Part shown: piece by piece, positions 30,928 through 44,769 of the stretch
Position numbering within the stretch: position 1 is the first letter of the stretch
Layout of the letters: each line of letters opens with the position of its first letter
Source of the DNA: Trochalopteron elliotii
Lineage: Eukaryota > Chordata > Aves > Passeriformes > Leiothrichidae
Assembly: GCA_024734555.1 (NCBI GenBank)
Contig: JANPWX010000054.1
Span: forward strand, 9,679,619 to 9,743,618
Direction: 5' to 3'
DNA length: 64,000 nt
The notes under the pieces: generated by a model
Databases searched by the model: none
What the model was told of the DNA's origin: nothing
Seen by the model: the letters and a program-made list of their open reading frames with translations, nothing else
Translations under genes and position numbers: made by a program

Positions 30928-32954
30928 GTAGGTATTTGGCTTGTAATTTCTAATACAGTTAAGTGTAGGCAAGGGATTCTAGAGGTTCAATCATTGCCTT
31001 GAACTAGCTTCCCAGATTTCTGTGTCTGACTCAGTTCATAAATTTGCCATGACGTTGTCATTCCTGTCACAGTGGGACCATGCACTGGGGGACCAACTGT
31101 ATGACTTGGCCTCTGTGGTATATAAACACTGAGCTGATTTGTTTTTGTCTCAGTGTTGGAATTCTTTTCTTGCATATATCATAATCAGTTCATCTCCAGT
31201 CCATTTCTAGGTGTGAAAAAACCCTACCAGTCCCTTGAGGTTTGGACTCTGCTTGTGTTTTTGTGCTTCCCTGTAGATTACAGGGAGTTGAAACCTCTCT
31301 GTTACTTACTCAGTCTCCCTTTTCGCCCCTTTCTAGGAATCTCTTTTGTGACATGCAAAGACTTCCTTTGTTATTTTTTCTCTTGGGGTCTATTTTTTTT
31401 TCTAAGATTAAGGTCATTCTCAGCCTGTTTTCCTTGACTGAGGTATCAGTAGAGGGAGAGGCTGAGAAGAGATTTCATGCCTTTCCATGACCGTATCATA
31501 AATATTCTGTGCTTGTGAAACTCTTTAAATGAGGGAGCTCCAAGTTCCATATTTGCTCGTGTTGTTTGAGCAGGTAGCTTTTGCCTAACCTCTCTAACGA
31601 ATGATGAGCATTTTCCTGAATAAGCAAGTTTGGGATGGGTGAAGGTAGTTTGCATTCTGAGACAAATGTGTTAATAACTTGCATTTTGAGGCAGACGTAT
31701 TCTCATTCTCCCTGTAGTTGATCTGAGTTACATATCCAGGAAAAAATCAGTGCTGACCCTGTGATGTAGCAGCAATGTCACCTCTGTCAGTGGGCTAGTT
31801 CCTGATGCATTTCCTGTGGCTTGTCACAAGCTGCTGGCTCCTCTTCTGAGGAATCACAGGGAGCAGAAACATATGCCAGTGAGTGAATGAGCTCTGCAAT
31901 ACAGATTGTTTCATATAAGACCTGACCTCATTACAGGACAGTGCTCTAGCTCCCTCCTTTTTGCCAAAGAGTAATCCATGGTTTAAGAACCTAGCTTTGA
32001 GGGACGGGAACTGGATGAGTTTCGTAATGCGGTAACGAATTTGATTTATCATCTCTGCTGGATAGACATCCAGAACAGGTGTTTGTCCAGAACCTTGTCT
32101 CCTGTGGCACTTTTTATTCTGGAGAGGTCCCATGGTTGAGCTAGCTGAGCCAATGGGTGTTGTAAGTCTGCTGCGAGGAAAAGAAGTCTAGTACTGGAAC
32201 AGAGGGTAGGGAGGAAGGAAGGCAGCTGGTCAGTGTATAGAGTTGTATAGGGCTACATTGCTACAGATCAAAACTGTGTTCTGGTTTTTCTGGCAGAGGT
32301 TAGAAAAGTTTGTTATGATTTTAATGGAAGGGAGCATTTGACTGGTGATTGGGAGGGAAAGAGTTTGCACAGTAGTGGTTTGTGCTGTTGCCAGCTCTGG
32401 TAATTTTAGTCCTCCAGTTTTAAGCTGTGTTCACCAGTATTCCTTGTCCATTCCTGCCCTTCCACATTTTAAGATAAGCAAGCACTTGAGCAAAACTAAG
32501 TAGACCAAAAGGTTTGGGAGCGTTGGAGTTCTCAGTGTTCTGCATAGCCATGACTCTCCAAAAAGGGAAGTGTTTGTGCAGCTCCTCTGCCAACTTCTTG
32601 TTTTAAATAGACACCCCTTTAAATACACGGATCAGCTCTGCTGTGCTGTAGGAGACGTTGTCTTTATCCATCAGTGACAGTTGCCTCAGGGATGTGTTGT
32701 TTCCACTGTGGTGGGGCTAAAGGCAGTGTGTGTTGTCGTTCTTCCTCCACCCCCCTGCCCTCGTGTCATTCTAAATTGCACAGCAGGTTCATGTTGTAGA
32801 GCTGTCTACTTGGCTTTGCCCTGGAGGATACTCCTGCATGTTTCGTGCCCAGCATTGTGGTTTCTTTAATGTTCTCCTATTTCCTTTCTCTTTTTTTATT
32901 TACTGAACTTGCGTGTTTTGTTTGTGTTTGTGTTTTAATTCCCTGCCATGCTAG
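30928..32954 (+). other. CAMK2G: Intron
   Basis: 2.0 kb, GT-AG, ending in CCATGCTAG. No repeat or exon was recognised. Confidence 0.85.
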
Positions 32955-33068
32955 CTCCCCCTCTCTCCACCGGGGACGGCAGCTCAGTGCTTGAAGGACG
33001 GAGGCACAGTGAGAGCAAAACACAGACTGAGTCCATGCAGTCCCAGCTTTCTCTCTGTTTCTCAGCCA
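32955..33068 (+). CDS. CAMK2G: CAMK2G optional 38-residue linker exon
   Basis: 114 nt, phase 1 at both ends, so it is in-frame skippable. After the split Ala it encodes PPLSTGDGSSVLEGR, then RHSESKTQTESMQSQ and LSLCFSA, ending with the A of a Met codon. It aligns with the gamma-specific mammalian exon of the same length (APLRTGNGSSVPEGR... to SLCSSA, from memory). Many substitutions suggest relaxed constraint in a disordered linker. It lengthens the tether between kinase and hub. Donor GTAAGT begins at 33069. Confidence 0.93.
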
Positions 33069-34442
33069 GTAAGTCCAGGGGTGCAGTGCTTCACAGCATC
33101 TTTTTTCCCACCCCTTCCTCCACCCTTCCCATTTCTCCTTACCTAAGATTTTTCCTTTCCTCAACTTCCTTCCAAAATGTTGTTTTTTTCATTTCCAGTA
33201 CTCCAGAATAAATAGAAATCATCTCCCTTCCTGCAAAATACCCTCCTTTGCACACTGAAATTTTCCAAACATTTCCTCTCCTTTCTGAAAAAAACCCAAA
33301 AAAAACAGGACCTCATCCTAGCCTATTTCATTCCCTTGCTTTCATCTGGGTCAGATGTGGTGTTCTCTGTAGAGACCCTGCCTTTTGGGGCTTCCTTGGG
33401 CAAGTCACTGCATCTCTTAGTTTTCCTTGTGGTAAATGGGGTCAGAGGTGCAGGTCTGCTTATGGAGGGGATGCACGAGACTGAATTCAGTCTCACTTGT
33501 CCAAACTTCTGAGGATGTCAGATATGGATGGTGCTCAGAAGTACCAAAGGAGCAAAACCCAGTTTTTTCAGACTACTTTAAGGTGCTTTGAAAGTGGGCC
33601 TGTGGCTCCTGAAAGACCCCAAAACATTTTTGAATCCATTATCAGGTGCTTTGAGTGAAAATCCTGGGATAATGTTGGCTCTGATGCATTTGTCTGTTGT
33701 GAGCTTTACCTTGTGTGTTTGTCTTGCTAGCCTTAGTTAGCTGATAGCATGATTAGTCTATGAGTTATGGTAAGTTCTGCGTGATATCTCCTGAACTTAC
33801 TAGCTCTGTAGAGGAGCCTGTAACTGAAAAACTCTGAAAATGCATATGGAGAAAGCTATTAGGTTGGAGAAAATCTAGGTGGAATTCACAGCCATTGTCC
33901 CACACAGACATACTGTACTAGCTGCCTGACTATTTAAAGTAATAGTAGAAGGATCTTTAGTGAGAGGTGGGAACATCTGGAGTTTTTGGTTCTGTTCAGG
34001 TCAGTCTAGGAAGGAAGAACTAGGTGTGTGCCCTCTTCTGTCTCTTTCTGTTGTATTTCCCTGGTTTTCTACACACAGCACCAGTATCTCATATGATGCA
34101 GCATCTCTGTTACTTGTTTTTGAAGTGGGTCAAAGGATGTCAGACTGCTGGTTTGTAAGGTGCAATGAGAAAGATGTTTTGCCTAGCCAGAATGGAAGGG
34201 AAATGATCTCTTCTGAAGTCCTCCTTGCTGTGAGCTGTCCATTACTTCTCTCTTATTAATTCCTTCCTCTTGCTCATAGCAAGGCCCTACTTGGTACACT
34301 GAGGAGTGCCAAATCACTTCTTTGCCAAGTGGGTCAGTGTTCTCCCACTTTGCTTCCCTCCAAGTTGAGATTTGCAGTGATTTGGATATCCCTACTTTCT
34401 TTAACCCCATCTTGTACTTGCCCTTGTGCTGCTCTGTCACTA

Positions 34443-34806
34443 NNNNNNNNNNNNNNNNNNNNNNNNNNNNNNNNNNNNNNNNNNNNNNNNNNNNNNNNNN
34501 NNNNNNNNNNNNNNNNNNNNNNNNNNNNNNNNNNNNNNNNNNNNNNNNNNNNNNNNNNNNNNNNNNNNNNNNNNNNNNNNNNNNNNNNNNNNNNNNNNNN
34601 NNNNNNNNNNNNNNNNNNNNNNNNNNNNNNNNNNNNNNNNNNNNNNNNNNNNNNNNNNNNNNNNNNNNNNNNNNNNNNNNNNNNNNNNNNNNNNNNNNNN
34701 NNNNNNNNNNNNNNNNNNNNNNNNNNNNNNNNNNNNNNNNNNNNNNNNNNNNNNNNNNNNNNNNNNNNNNNNNNNNNNNNNNNNNNNNNNNNNNNNNNNN
34801 NNNNNN
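34443..34806. other. Assembly gap (N run)
   Basis: 364 N. The true length and content are unknown. All open frames crossing it are artefacts of N translation. Confidence 1.
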
Positions 34807-34925
34807 TGGAGGCCCCGCGGATTCATCGGGAGCGGCAGGTGCGAATGCCGTCCCCCTGACATCCTGAGGCTCTCTGTCCTTCGGACGGAGTGGTCACCTC
34901 CCGTGTGCCGGTTCTAGCTCGGGAC
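34807..34925. promoter_or_regulatory. CpG-rich patch abutting the gap
   Basis: About a dozen CpGs lie in roughly 120 nt immediately right of the gap, including CCCCGCGG and TTCGGACGG, whereas the flanking intron is CpG-poor. This may be the edge of a hidden CpG island or of a GC-rich repeat. Which one cannot be told from the visible bases. Confidence 0.4.
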
Positions 34926-36831
34926 ATGTAGTGAAAGCCAGGAGACGAGCACAGTCTGATGGGATGGACTAGTGTTGAAGGACAGGCCTGATGGCACTGC
35001 ATCAGGGCACCTTGGAAGGGGATGCAAATTTCCTTAAGATGAGCCAGCACACCGTGACTGTGGTCTGCAGACTTCCTCACTCATCCCAAATGCAGCCTTT
35101 CCCATGGACTTCATCTTCTGGACATTGGTGGTGCATGATTTGGAGGTCCAACAAGCAGCCCTTCTTCATGTGAAAGTAATCCCAGACAACTTGCTTGTAA
35201 GGACATTTTTCACAACAGACAAAGCCCGCTGTGTTGTTTTGACCCATTCCCTGTGTACATCTTTCCACGTGTGGAAGTGCATACAGCCTGCATAGCAAAA
35301 CCAGCCACCTTATTGTTATGAGCCAGATGTCTCCTATCTGAGGGGTTTCTGAGGCTGGCTCAGTAGTAAAATTCTCCTAACTGATTTCCAGAGGGTGTAC
35401 GGACATTTTTCAAAGCCACTGAGATTATTATCTTGTTCTTTGGCTGCACTTACCAATGGTGGGATAAGGTGCACAGGTGGATGAAAGCTTATGGGCAAGG
35501 GGGAGAGCAGTTCAGAGTAGCATCTTCTGGCATTTAGAATGGGATTCAGCTTCCCTGACTTGGACATCTAAAGATAGTAGGTTGGATTTAAACACCATCC
35601 CCCTAACGATAGGCATCTAAGATGCCTACGTGAGACTTTCAGAAGTCACAATTTCTTTCAGCCCCCAAAGGGAGAACAGTCAGGGGACTGGTTCCATTTC
35701 AGACACCTATATTTTAGATGCCAAAGGGCACAAGAATGGCACTTCTAGTGGTAGAGATTGTATATTATCTGATAACATTGAAAAGAATGCTAGAGAACCT
35801 CTTAAATGCCTGTATAATGTGTAGAAGAGTCTACCTACAGGTGTGGGGAAGGCCAAAGAGATGTGAGATTGTGCATATAGGCTCAGGCATGGGTATTGTG
35901 CACATAGAAGTCATAGAATAGAATTCTGTTGTTTAACAGACCTGACTGAAACTTTGTAAATGTTATGAATTCTTGAGACTAGCATGGATGACAGAACACT
36001 GCAGAGGGGATGGGACCTGGGCAATCTGCTGTGGGAAATCAAGAGAAGAGAGTGCACAGGTGCTTGGCCAGATGGGGGCTAAACAACAGTGGACAGACAG
36101 CCCTTGTTTTCATTCATCTTGACGTCCAGTGTGCTGGGCTGGGATAATGGCAATGCTGTCAGAGTGCTGTAAAGAATTGTGCCATAGGGATTGGCAGAAG
36201 CTAACTGCCTGAGGAAGAGTGTGCACACTCAGACATAGCTAGGACCTGCTCATCCAACCCATCCATCCTGCTGCCGTTGTCTTTCTAGCTTGCAGAAGCC
36301 ATCCCTACATGTCCCAGTTGCTTGTTTGCAGCATTCACAATAGCTGAAGTATTGGTGATGGTGATAGGCAAGTTGTTGGAAGACTCTTTGCAATTGGCTT
36401 GATCTGTGTGGTGGCCATTTGTATATGGCCACTATGGTGGAGGTTTTCCTCATCTTAAGCTGCCAGACAAGTACTTCACATGGGGAGGGTCACTGGCATT
36501 CATTGGTCAGACTCCCCAGAAGCAGCTGAGACTGTCATTCAGGAGACCCCTCTGGTGCCTTAGACCTTTCTAGAAGACAAAAATTGAATATGGTCTCTTT
36601 ATTTCCTTTCTCCCTAACATGACGGGATCACCATTTCCCCTTCATACCACTGTCCCCCTACTCTCATGTGGATGACTGTGTTTAGTGTGTATCTCCAGAA
36701 TGCAGGGAGCAGCATCCTATGAGATCTAGACTAATGGTGCTCTACAAATTGCTTGTAGGAAGCACCTACTAGCCTCATATTTCTACTGAACTCTTCAGCA
36801 CAGCTAAATTGCTCTTTCTTCTTGTTCACAG

Positions 36832-36907
36832 TGCGTAAGCAAGAGATCATTAAGATAACAGAGCAGCTGATAGAGGCCATCAACAATGGAGATTTTGAGG
36901 CTTACAC
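36832..36907 (+). CDS. CAMK2G: CAMK2G exon: start of hub (association) domain
   Basis: 76 nt. It completes the Met split from the previous exon and encodes [20 protein letters not shown] followed by FEAY, then two bases of a Thr codon. This is the first helix of the CaMKII association domain (CaMKII_AD family), which builds the stacked-ring holoenzyme. It starts in phase 1, so it can also follow the exon at 8101 directly, giving the shortest linker form. Donor GTAAGT begins at 36908. Confidence 0.97.
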
Positions 36908-38840
<1,933 letters not shown>

Positions 38841-41375
38841 GGATCGAATATGGGTATGGACCCTCAGGGAAGGAGTACATCACACACACAGCTGAGGCTG
38901 CTGTAGGTGGGAATTCAGCATTCAAGGCTGTTTAGCTGGCTGTAAGACAACCAGATTTAGTCATCTGTAGGCTGAAAGCTTAGGCTTGTAGATGGTGTTC
39001 CTTTAAGTCCTGTCCCATGGACTCAGTAGGGTTATCTGCCACTGCTGGCAAATGGCAGTCATGTGCCAGACAGCTGTTCCTGGGCTTAGGTACCCTTGTA
39101 GCAGCTGTGCTTCCTCCCAGGTGCTCAGGTCTGTGCTTGGACAAATGGCTAATCCCAAGCAGAGAGGAAGAGTATCTCATGCTGTACACAGGTTGGCCCT
39201 TTCACATCTACCTTTCCATGCTGGGGGACATTTCAGAGGACTTTTTTGATGATTATGTCATCATATAGAAAGGATATTGTAGAATCAATACAGAACAATT
39301 TCTGTGCCATAAGGGGTAACGGTTTATTCATGTAAATTTTACCACTGATTTTCTGATAAGCAAAAGCTATTTCATGTACCATGTTGAGAAAACTCAGAGG
39401 GGAAAAGAATCTGAACAAATAATAGTATCAGAGGATTTAAAATATCCCCCAATTAACTTGCCACAATTCGGCATTGGAAGAAACTTTGACTGTAAAATAT
39501 ATCATGAAGAAATGATTGTTGTTTCCTCCTGAAGGACATCAGATCCATTTACTTCTGCAGCATTAAGGCATTCTTGTTTATTGCTGTAGTGGTTTCTTTT
39601 AATTAGATGAACAAAGTCTTTCTGCATCCTTTTATGCTGAAATATATGTCACATTCATTTTATAGCCCAAAGTTGCCTAATCTTAGGACCTTTTTACTAA
39701 ATATTTTCTATTTAAGGGGAAACACAACAAATATCTACTACTGGGAGGTAACCTTTTTTAATGTGGTCATTTAAGGATGAACCACTCAAGTATAGTTGCT
39801 ACTTGAGTCCTAGTTCTGTGAACAACTTGGGACTCAGCCAAGAGCAGTTTGTATTCATGTGTTGTGAGGTATTCAACCCTACTGAAGGCAATAGGAAGGA
39901 ATGTGAACTATCACAAGCAAGCTGCAGAGGTCACAGATGGAATTTGAAAAGCAAAAGCCAGTTGGGGGCACCAGAAGCAGGGAAGCTTTCAAGAGAGCTG
40001 GAAAATCAGCTGAATTTCCAGGGAGTTAGGCAGTGAGAAGGATAAAGCCTTTGCAGGAAAACAAAACTTGCATCAGATTTCATCACAGAAATTTTGAGGG
40101 AGACGTCTGTCCAAAAAAAGATGCAGAAGAAATTATTAAATTAAAGATCAGTGTGGCTCAGTGGCTGTGCTTAGGAGTTCTGAGGAAATTATGGAAAGTC
40201 TGCTGCAGAAGAGCTATGTTTCTTGGCTATGGAAATACTGAAGCCCTCCAAAAGTATGTGCTGAAGGGTTTCTGAAAACTGCAGAGCAGAAGCTATTTCC
40301 AAACCACAAAATGTTGGTTAAAACAATATCTAAAAATACCCTGTAAACTAATAGAAGTTGAAGTATTTGCATGCATTTCTGGGTTCTGAAGGAGGTGTAC
40401 CCACAAGCAATTACAAATGGGGTCCATGTGGGCAGCCCCCATCTGAATACACTGAATCATTTTGGAGTAGTATTATCCCATGTGCAGTGAAAGCTAAGGA
40501 TGAGGAATGAATGAGATGAGTAAGAATGCTTAAATAGAAATCTCACCTGGAAAGCATAGTTCAGTTCTGGGTAAATCATCTCAAAAGCAAACTGCAGCCA
40601 GAAAAGAAGTTTGATGTTAATCAGAGGACTTCTGTGTAAGGGGAGAGTGGGAACCAAGAAGGGAGAAGACAAATAAGGGAGATTCTACAAAGATTTCCAA
40701 ACTAAGAAATGATAGAAAGAAGGGTTTGGCTATCCTTTCATGACAGGATAATGCTAAATAGACATGAAAAAAAACCCCAGACTTAAAACAGATCTAAATA
40801 AATCCAGTAATTTGGCACGTGAAGGTTAACTAGGAAGGGCCTTTGCTAAAAGCAGTCAGTAGGACTACAGTTTCACAAAACTGCAGAAAAGCTCATACAT
40901 TTGTTTAAATATTAAGAAAGTTCAGAGATAAAATTACTGAAGATTTGAAAACTAAAATCCCTAAGAAAAATAGAATTATCTTTCAGTTCAAGGCAGAAGC
41001 CAATGAAAAGTGAGGCAGAAAATGTTCCTTAGGACCTGGGCCTTTGAGCACCCCTTATGAAAATTCTTCAGCTTCTGGGTCATGTCTATGAGATAGTGCT
41101 CCAAAACAGCCTGTAATACATTTCAGCAATTAGTTACTTTTCATTGTCACACTGAGCTACCTGGAAGGGGAAGTGAGTGCCTCTTATCTTTAGAGCTCTC
41201 CTCATGAGCCCCAGTTTGTCTTGTGTTAGGGGTTTCTACTTACACCAAATAGTTAGCATGTAGAAAACTTGATTTTTTAATTGTGTACAGCTAATGTATG
41301 GCTTTATTTCCTTCCATCTTCCATCCTGTTCTCCCCTCTCCTTTCTGGGTGGACACTACCTCTTCCTGACTGCAG
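38841..41375 (+). other. CAMK2G: Terminal intron or proximal 3' UTR of CAMK2G
   Basis: If the donor at 38837 is used, this is the last intron, ending in the acceptor TTCCTGACTGCAG at 41375. If not, it is proximal 3' UTR. It holds AATAAA near 40797. No coding exon or repeat was recognised. Confidence 0.6.
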
Positions 41376-41643
41376 CAACTTGTGGAGATACTCAGCTGGA
41401 GGGCAATATCTTCTTAGCAAGCAGCTCTGGAGTGCCTGAGTGACAGCAACGGTCATGTCTGTTTTGACGTTAAAAAATTAAATACAAATTACAAACAGGC
41501 AGCAGCCAAATGCACGAAACCCTGCATGCATCTGATGCTCCGGGCACTGCCTTTCTGTTGTTTTCCATGGATCCATCGTGTCTGTTTCTGCTGTACGAAG
41601 GTGTTTTTAAATCTAAAAAAAAGACATGTTGTTTGTATAAAAT

Positions 41644-41674
41644 AATAAAAAAAACAGGAATAATGCTAAATAAA
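41644..41674 (+). terminator. CAMK2G: Proximal poly(A) signals
   Basis: Two AATAAA hexamers, at 41644-41649 and 41669-41674, lie in A-rich DNA of the presumed 3' UTR. They would end a short 3' UTR isoform. The A-rich context also makes internal priming in cDNA data likely. Confidence 0.5.
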
Positions 41675-44060
41675 TGACAGATTATCCAACATGCCCCCTC
41701 CCCCAGGGCTAAGAAAGTGGCAGCAGCCGGAACATCTTTCAGAAATGAAGTGAGGGGGAAAGCAAAAGTGAAGGAGAGAAAGAGAGAGGGAGAGCAAGAA
41801 AGGAGGCGGCTTGAACAGCGGATGGCTGAACTGTGCTCCGCACTGCGATGGTGGAAGTTAACACCCCATTCGGGCTGTGCTGCAGCTACAGTCAATGAGA
41901 GGTGGCAAGGAGACCCCAGAGGAGCCAGTGTGAAGACTGGGGTTCAAGAGAGAGGAGGTGCTTCTCTTCCTGTTGCCCAGCAGTCTGACTTCAGCCTGTT
42001 TCTTCTTCGATTTCTGCACAGCAAGAACGCTATGGAAACCTGGTTGCTCGGCTGCTGGATCCCAAAACAGACTTTTCTTTTTTTCTTCTTTTTTTTTTTT
42101 TTAAGACATAAAACAAAATGGAATGTTGATTTAAAACTAAAGATGGAAGTAGGGATTTAAAAGTGGGTTTAAGTGAGTATAACTTGAATAGAAGTTCGCT
42201 CTTTATTGATACTGGTTTTAGAAACAGCCACTACCTGGACAGACATGGAGTTTTGAAGCCAGCTTATTTAATTTAACGAAACAAAGAAAACATTTCATTA
42301 AGAGCAGAAATTTTAGAGGAAGAGGGTATTTGTATGGCATTTTCTATTTCTTTTTTTCCTTTTTAGTAGCATAGTTGGGATCCACAGTGCTGCAGAACAC
42401 ATGTTCCTTAGGAAGCAGACAAAAAAACTTAGTGTTATGTTCTTCATGAAAACTTGCACATACACTCCTATATGAGGCATAAATAGCGTGTGTTTTTTAT
42501 ACTGAAATATATGCACCCGTAGAATTAAAGGGGTTGCCTGGCCTCCCCTTTGATTTGTTGGTCTCCAGTGAAATAGCAGTGGGAGCCAGCAGCCCCAGCC
42601 AGGTGCTTCTCCCCACCACTAATCCATCTGATGTTTGTAAGTGTCATGTTTCCTAGTGTTTATTTGGGTAATTTTTCTATTTTTTACAGTGATGTTGTAA
42701 CACAGAAAACTATCAGATCAGAACCTCAAAAGCTGTAGCTGAAGGAATCCAGGCCACCCTCCACCCCGTGTTGCCTCTGGGTGTTAGAGGATACCTCATG
42801 AAGCAGAGGGGAAAGGGAATGAGCACGTGATCTGATGTTCGTCCTTTGGGCCAATTCATCTTCCTTTCTTTTCTTTGCTGCAAAAGGAGTTTAGTTCCTT
42901 TATTTGTTGGGTGGGGGATGTGGAAATGTTTTGTTGACCTTACCAAGGAGGGAGCCTAGCCCCAAGAAGAAAATGGCCTTTCTGGCAGACCTGATGGGAT
43001 TTGTCTTGACCAAGGGAAGGCATCATTTGCAGAAGTTGGAATGGGCTTTTACCTGAATTTATCTACCCCTAATAATTTTTTGGATCTCTAGAGGGAGTTG
43101 AAATGATTGCCTTGACAGTGTACTAAGTGTGTGGCAATCTTTTAGCAGACTATAGAAGAGAAGAAAGACAATTTGGAATTTTAATCCTTATTCAGTAAAG
43201 TGCAGAAAATAAAAGCTGTTGCACAAAGTGGAGCTGTCACTTTGCAGCAGATAGCGCTGTGCCCCCTTTGTTGGAGAGATGCTATCCCACAGCAGGATTA
43301 GATCAGCTAACCAGTGATGAAGGAAAAGACCATCCACAGTTCCCGGGTCTGTTTGAGTGAACACCCTTTTCTTCCTCCCTCAGCTATCCCAGGGGAGGAG
43401 TGAGGAGGGGATTGGACCCATGGGGGGGCAAACACTAGATTTTATTATTTCAAAACATTTCTAAGACAGCACTAAGCCAGTGAGTGAAGTGGAAAAGTAA
43501 AAAGATACTCCATTCAGAAAAAATTTTAAGCCACAAAGAGAGCAAACAGATTACAATTATGCCATTTAAAAAAGATAAATACAAAATATTATGCATGCCT
43601 TCTTTCGGTCTGATCTTCCTTGTCTCTTTACCTGATGATTATTAATAGTTAAAAAAGAGAACCCTCTGTATTAAGTATATGCATCTTTCAGAGAAAAATT
43701 TAAAAGAACAGAACTGTTGGGTTTTTTGTTTTTGCACAGTCTTGGAGACAAACCCTTTTGGATTTTTTTTGTTTGTTTTGTTTCCTTTTAAGTTAATGAG
43801 AACCTTAGCTTGGTATGGCCATTATCAAACACAGCTGTACACCTTTAGCATTCTTAATGTTCTCTTATGGGGCTAATGTAAGCATCTATATAATATATAT
43901 TATAAATATCACATTTTAAACAGGAAATGGAAGGCATTTGATGCAGAATTTTTGCATGATATAGAAATAATTAAAGTTAGCTAGTGTTTGTTTGTTTGGT
44001 CTGAATGTTGGTAGAACCTTCATAGCTTTGTTACAATGAAACCTTGAACTGAAGATATTT

Positions 44061-44066
44061 AATAAA
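44061..44066 (+). terminator. CAMK2G: Distal poly(A) signal
   Basis: AATAAA followed within 40 nt by a GT-rich stretch (GTGTAAAGTTTGGAGTGT), a good cleavage and polyadenylation layout. It is preceded by an AU-rich UTR-like segment with TGTTTGTTTG. It is proposed as the main end of CAMK2G, with cleavage near 44085. Confidence 0.6.
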
Positions 44067-44085
44067 ATAACATTTAAACAGTGTA

Positions 44086-44769
44086 AAGTTTGGAGTGTCA
44101 CATTATTCTCCTAAACCATGGAACAATATGCAATTGGTACTTCTGGGATAAGAATCAATTGACAGAGGGGTTGGGTTTTTTTTCCTGTGTCATTGAAAAA
44201 TGTAATGTTTAAAAAGTTAAGTGGTACCATACCTAAAAGGGGGGAGGGGAGAATACTAGCGTTAAAAACAAAAGGATGACAGAACCTGTTAAAATGACCT
44301 TTATGGCATTTCCCTGACAGACCAGGGTTAATAGGGAAATTCTGCTTTTGTTCCCAATAGGCTGATCCTTGGCAAATCTATGCTGTTACTTCCTTTCCTG
44401 GTCTTTGTTTTCCTCACCAGTATTTAAGACTCCTTGTGGGAGAAGCTATCTTGCTGTTTGGTTTGCCTGATGTAAACATGCTGATCTCAGGTTGTGTGAC
44501 TTAGTTATTTGTCAACTAGTTTACTTTGTGTCCTAGCTGGGATGCTCTTGCAGAGGCACAGAACTTGTCCAGTCTAGCAGTATAAGCATAATTTCTTAAG
44601 AAGTTTAAAGTTAGTTGGATTTAACTTGTTTTGTTTTTTATACTGCCTCTTGTTGTTAGGATTTCATGTCTTGGTATTAGCATTTCACGTATGCCCCATT
44701 AAGTAGGCTTTGTTCCACTCAGGTCTTTGCTGCTGTGCCATTTCTCTGTTATTTCCCACCTTGCAGATC
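44086..44769. other. Intergenic, nothing recognised
   Basis: AT-moderate DNA after the proposed CAMK2G end. No exon, RNA gene or repeat was recognised. Confidence 0.6.

Larger units (their letters stand above)
33069..36831 (+). other. CAMK2G: Intron with assembly gap
   Basis: 3.8 kb including 364 N. The flank right of the gap is CpG-rich, unlike the rest of the intron. Around 35600-35720 there are several short repeats of the type ATCTAAGATGCC and TTTTAGATGCC that resemble ancient-repeat debris, but I cannot name a family. The acceptor TTGTTCACAG ends at 36831. Confidence 0.8.
41376..44085 (+). other. CAMK2G: Probable terminal exon and 3' UTR of CAMK2G
   Basis: The stretch from about 41385 to 41560 resembles my memory of mammalian CAMK2G 3' UTR just after the stop (CTCTGGAG.GCCTGAGTGACAGC, then GGCAGCAGCCAA and CTGTTTCTGCTGTAC), so transcription probably continues here. 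If spliced from 38836, the frame continues for 21 codons to TGA at 41437-41439. The rest is AU-rich, with candidate poly(A) signals at 41644, 41669 and 44061. A purine-rich GA tract lies at about 41735-41810 and a T run at about 42089-42102. The conservation claim is from memory, not a search. Confidence 0.6.
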
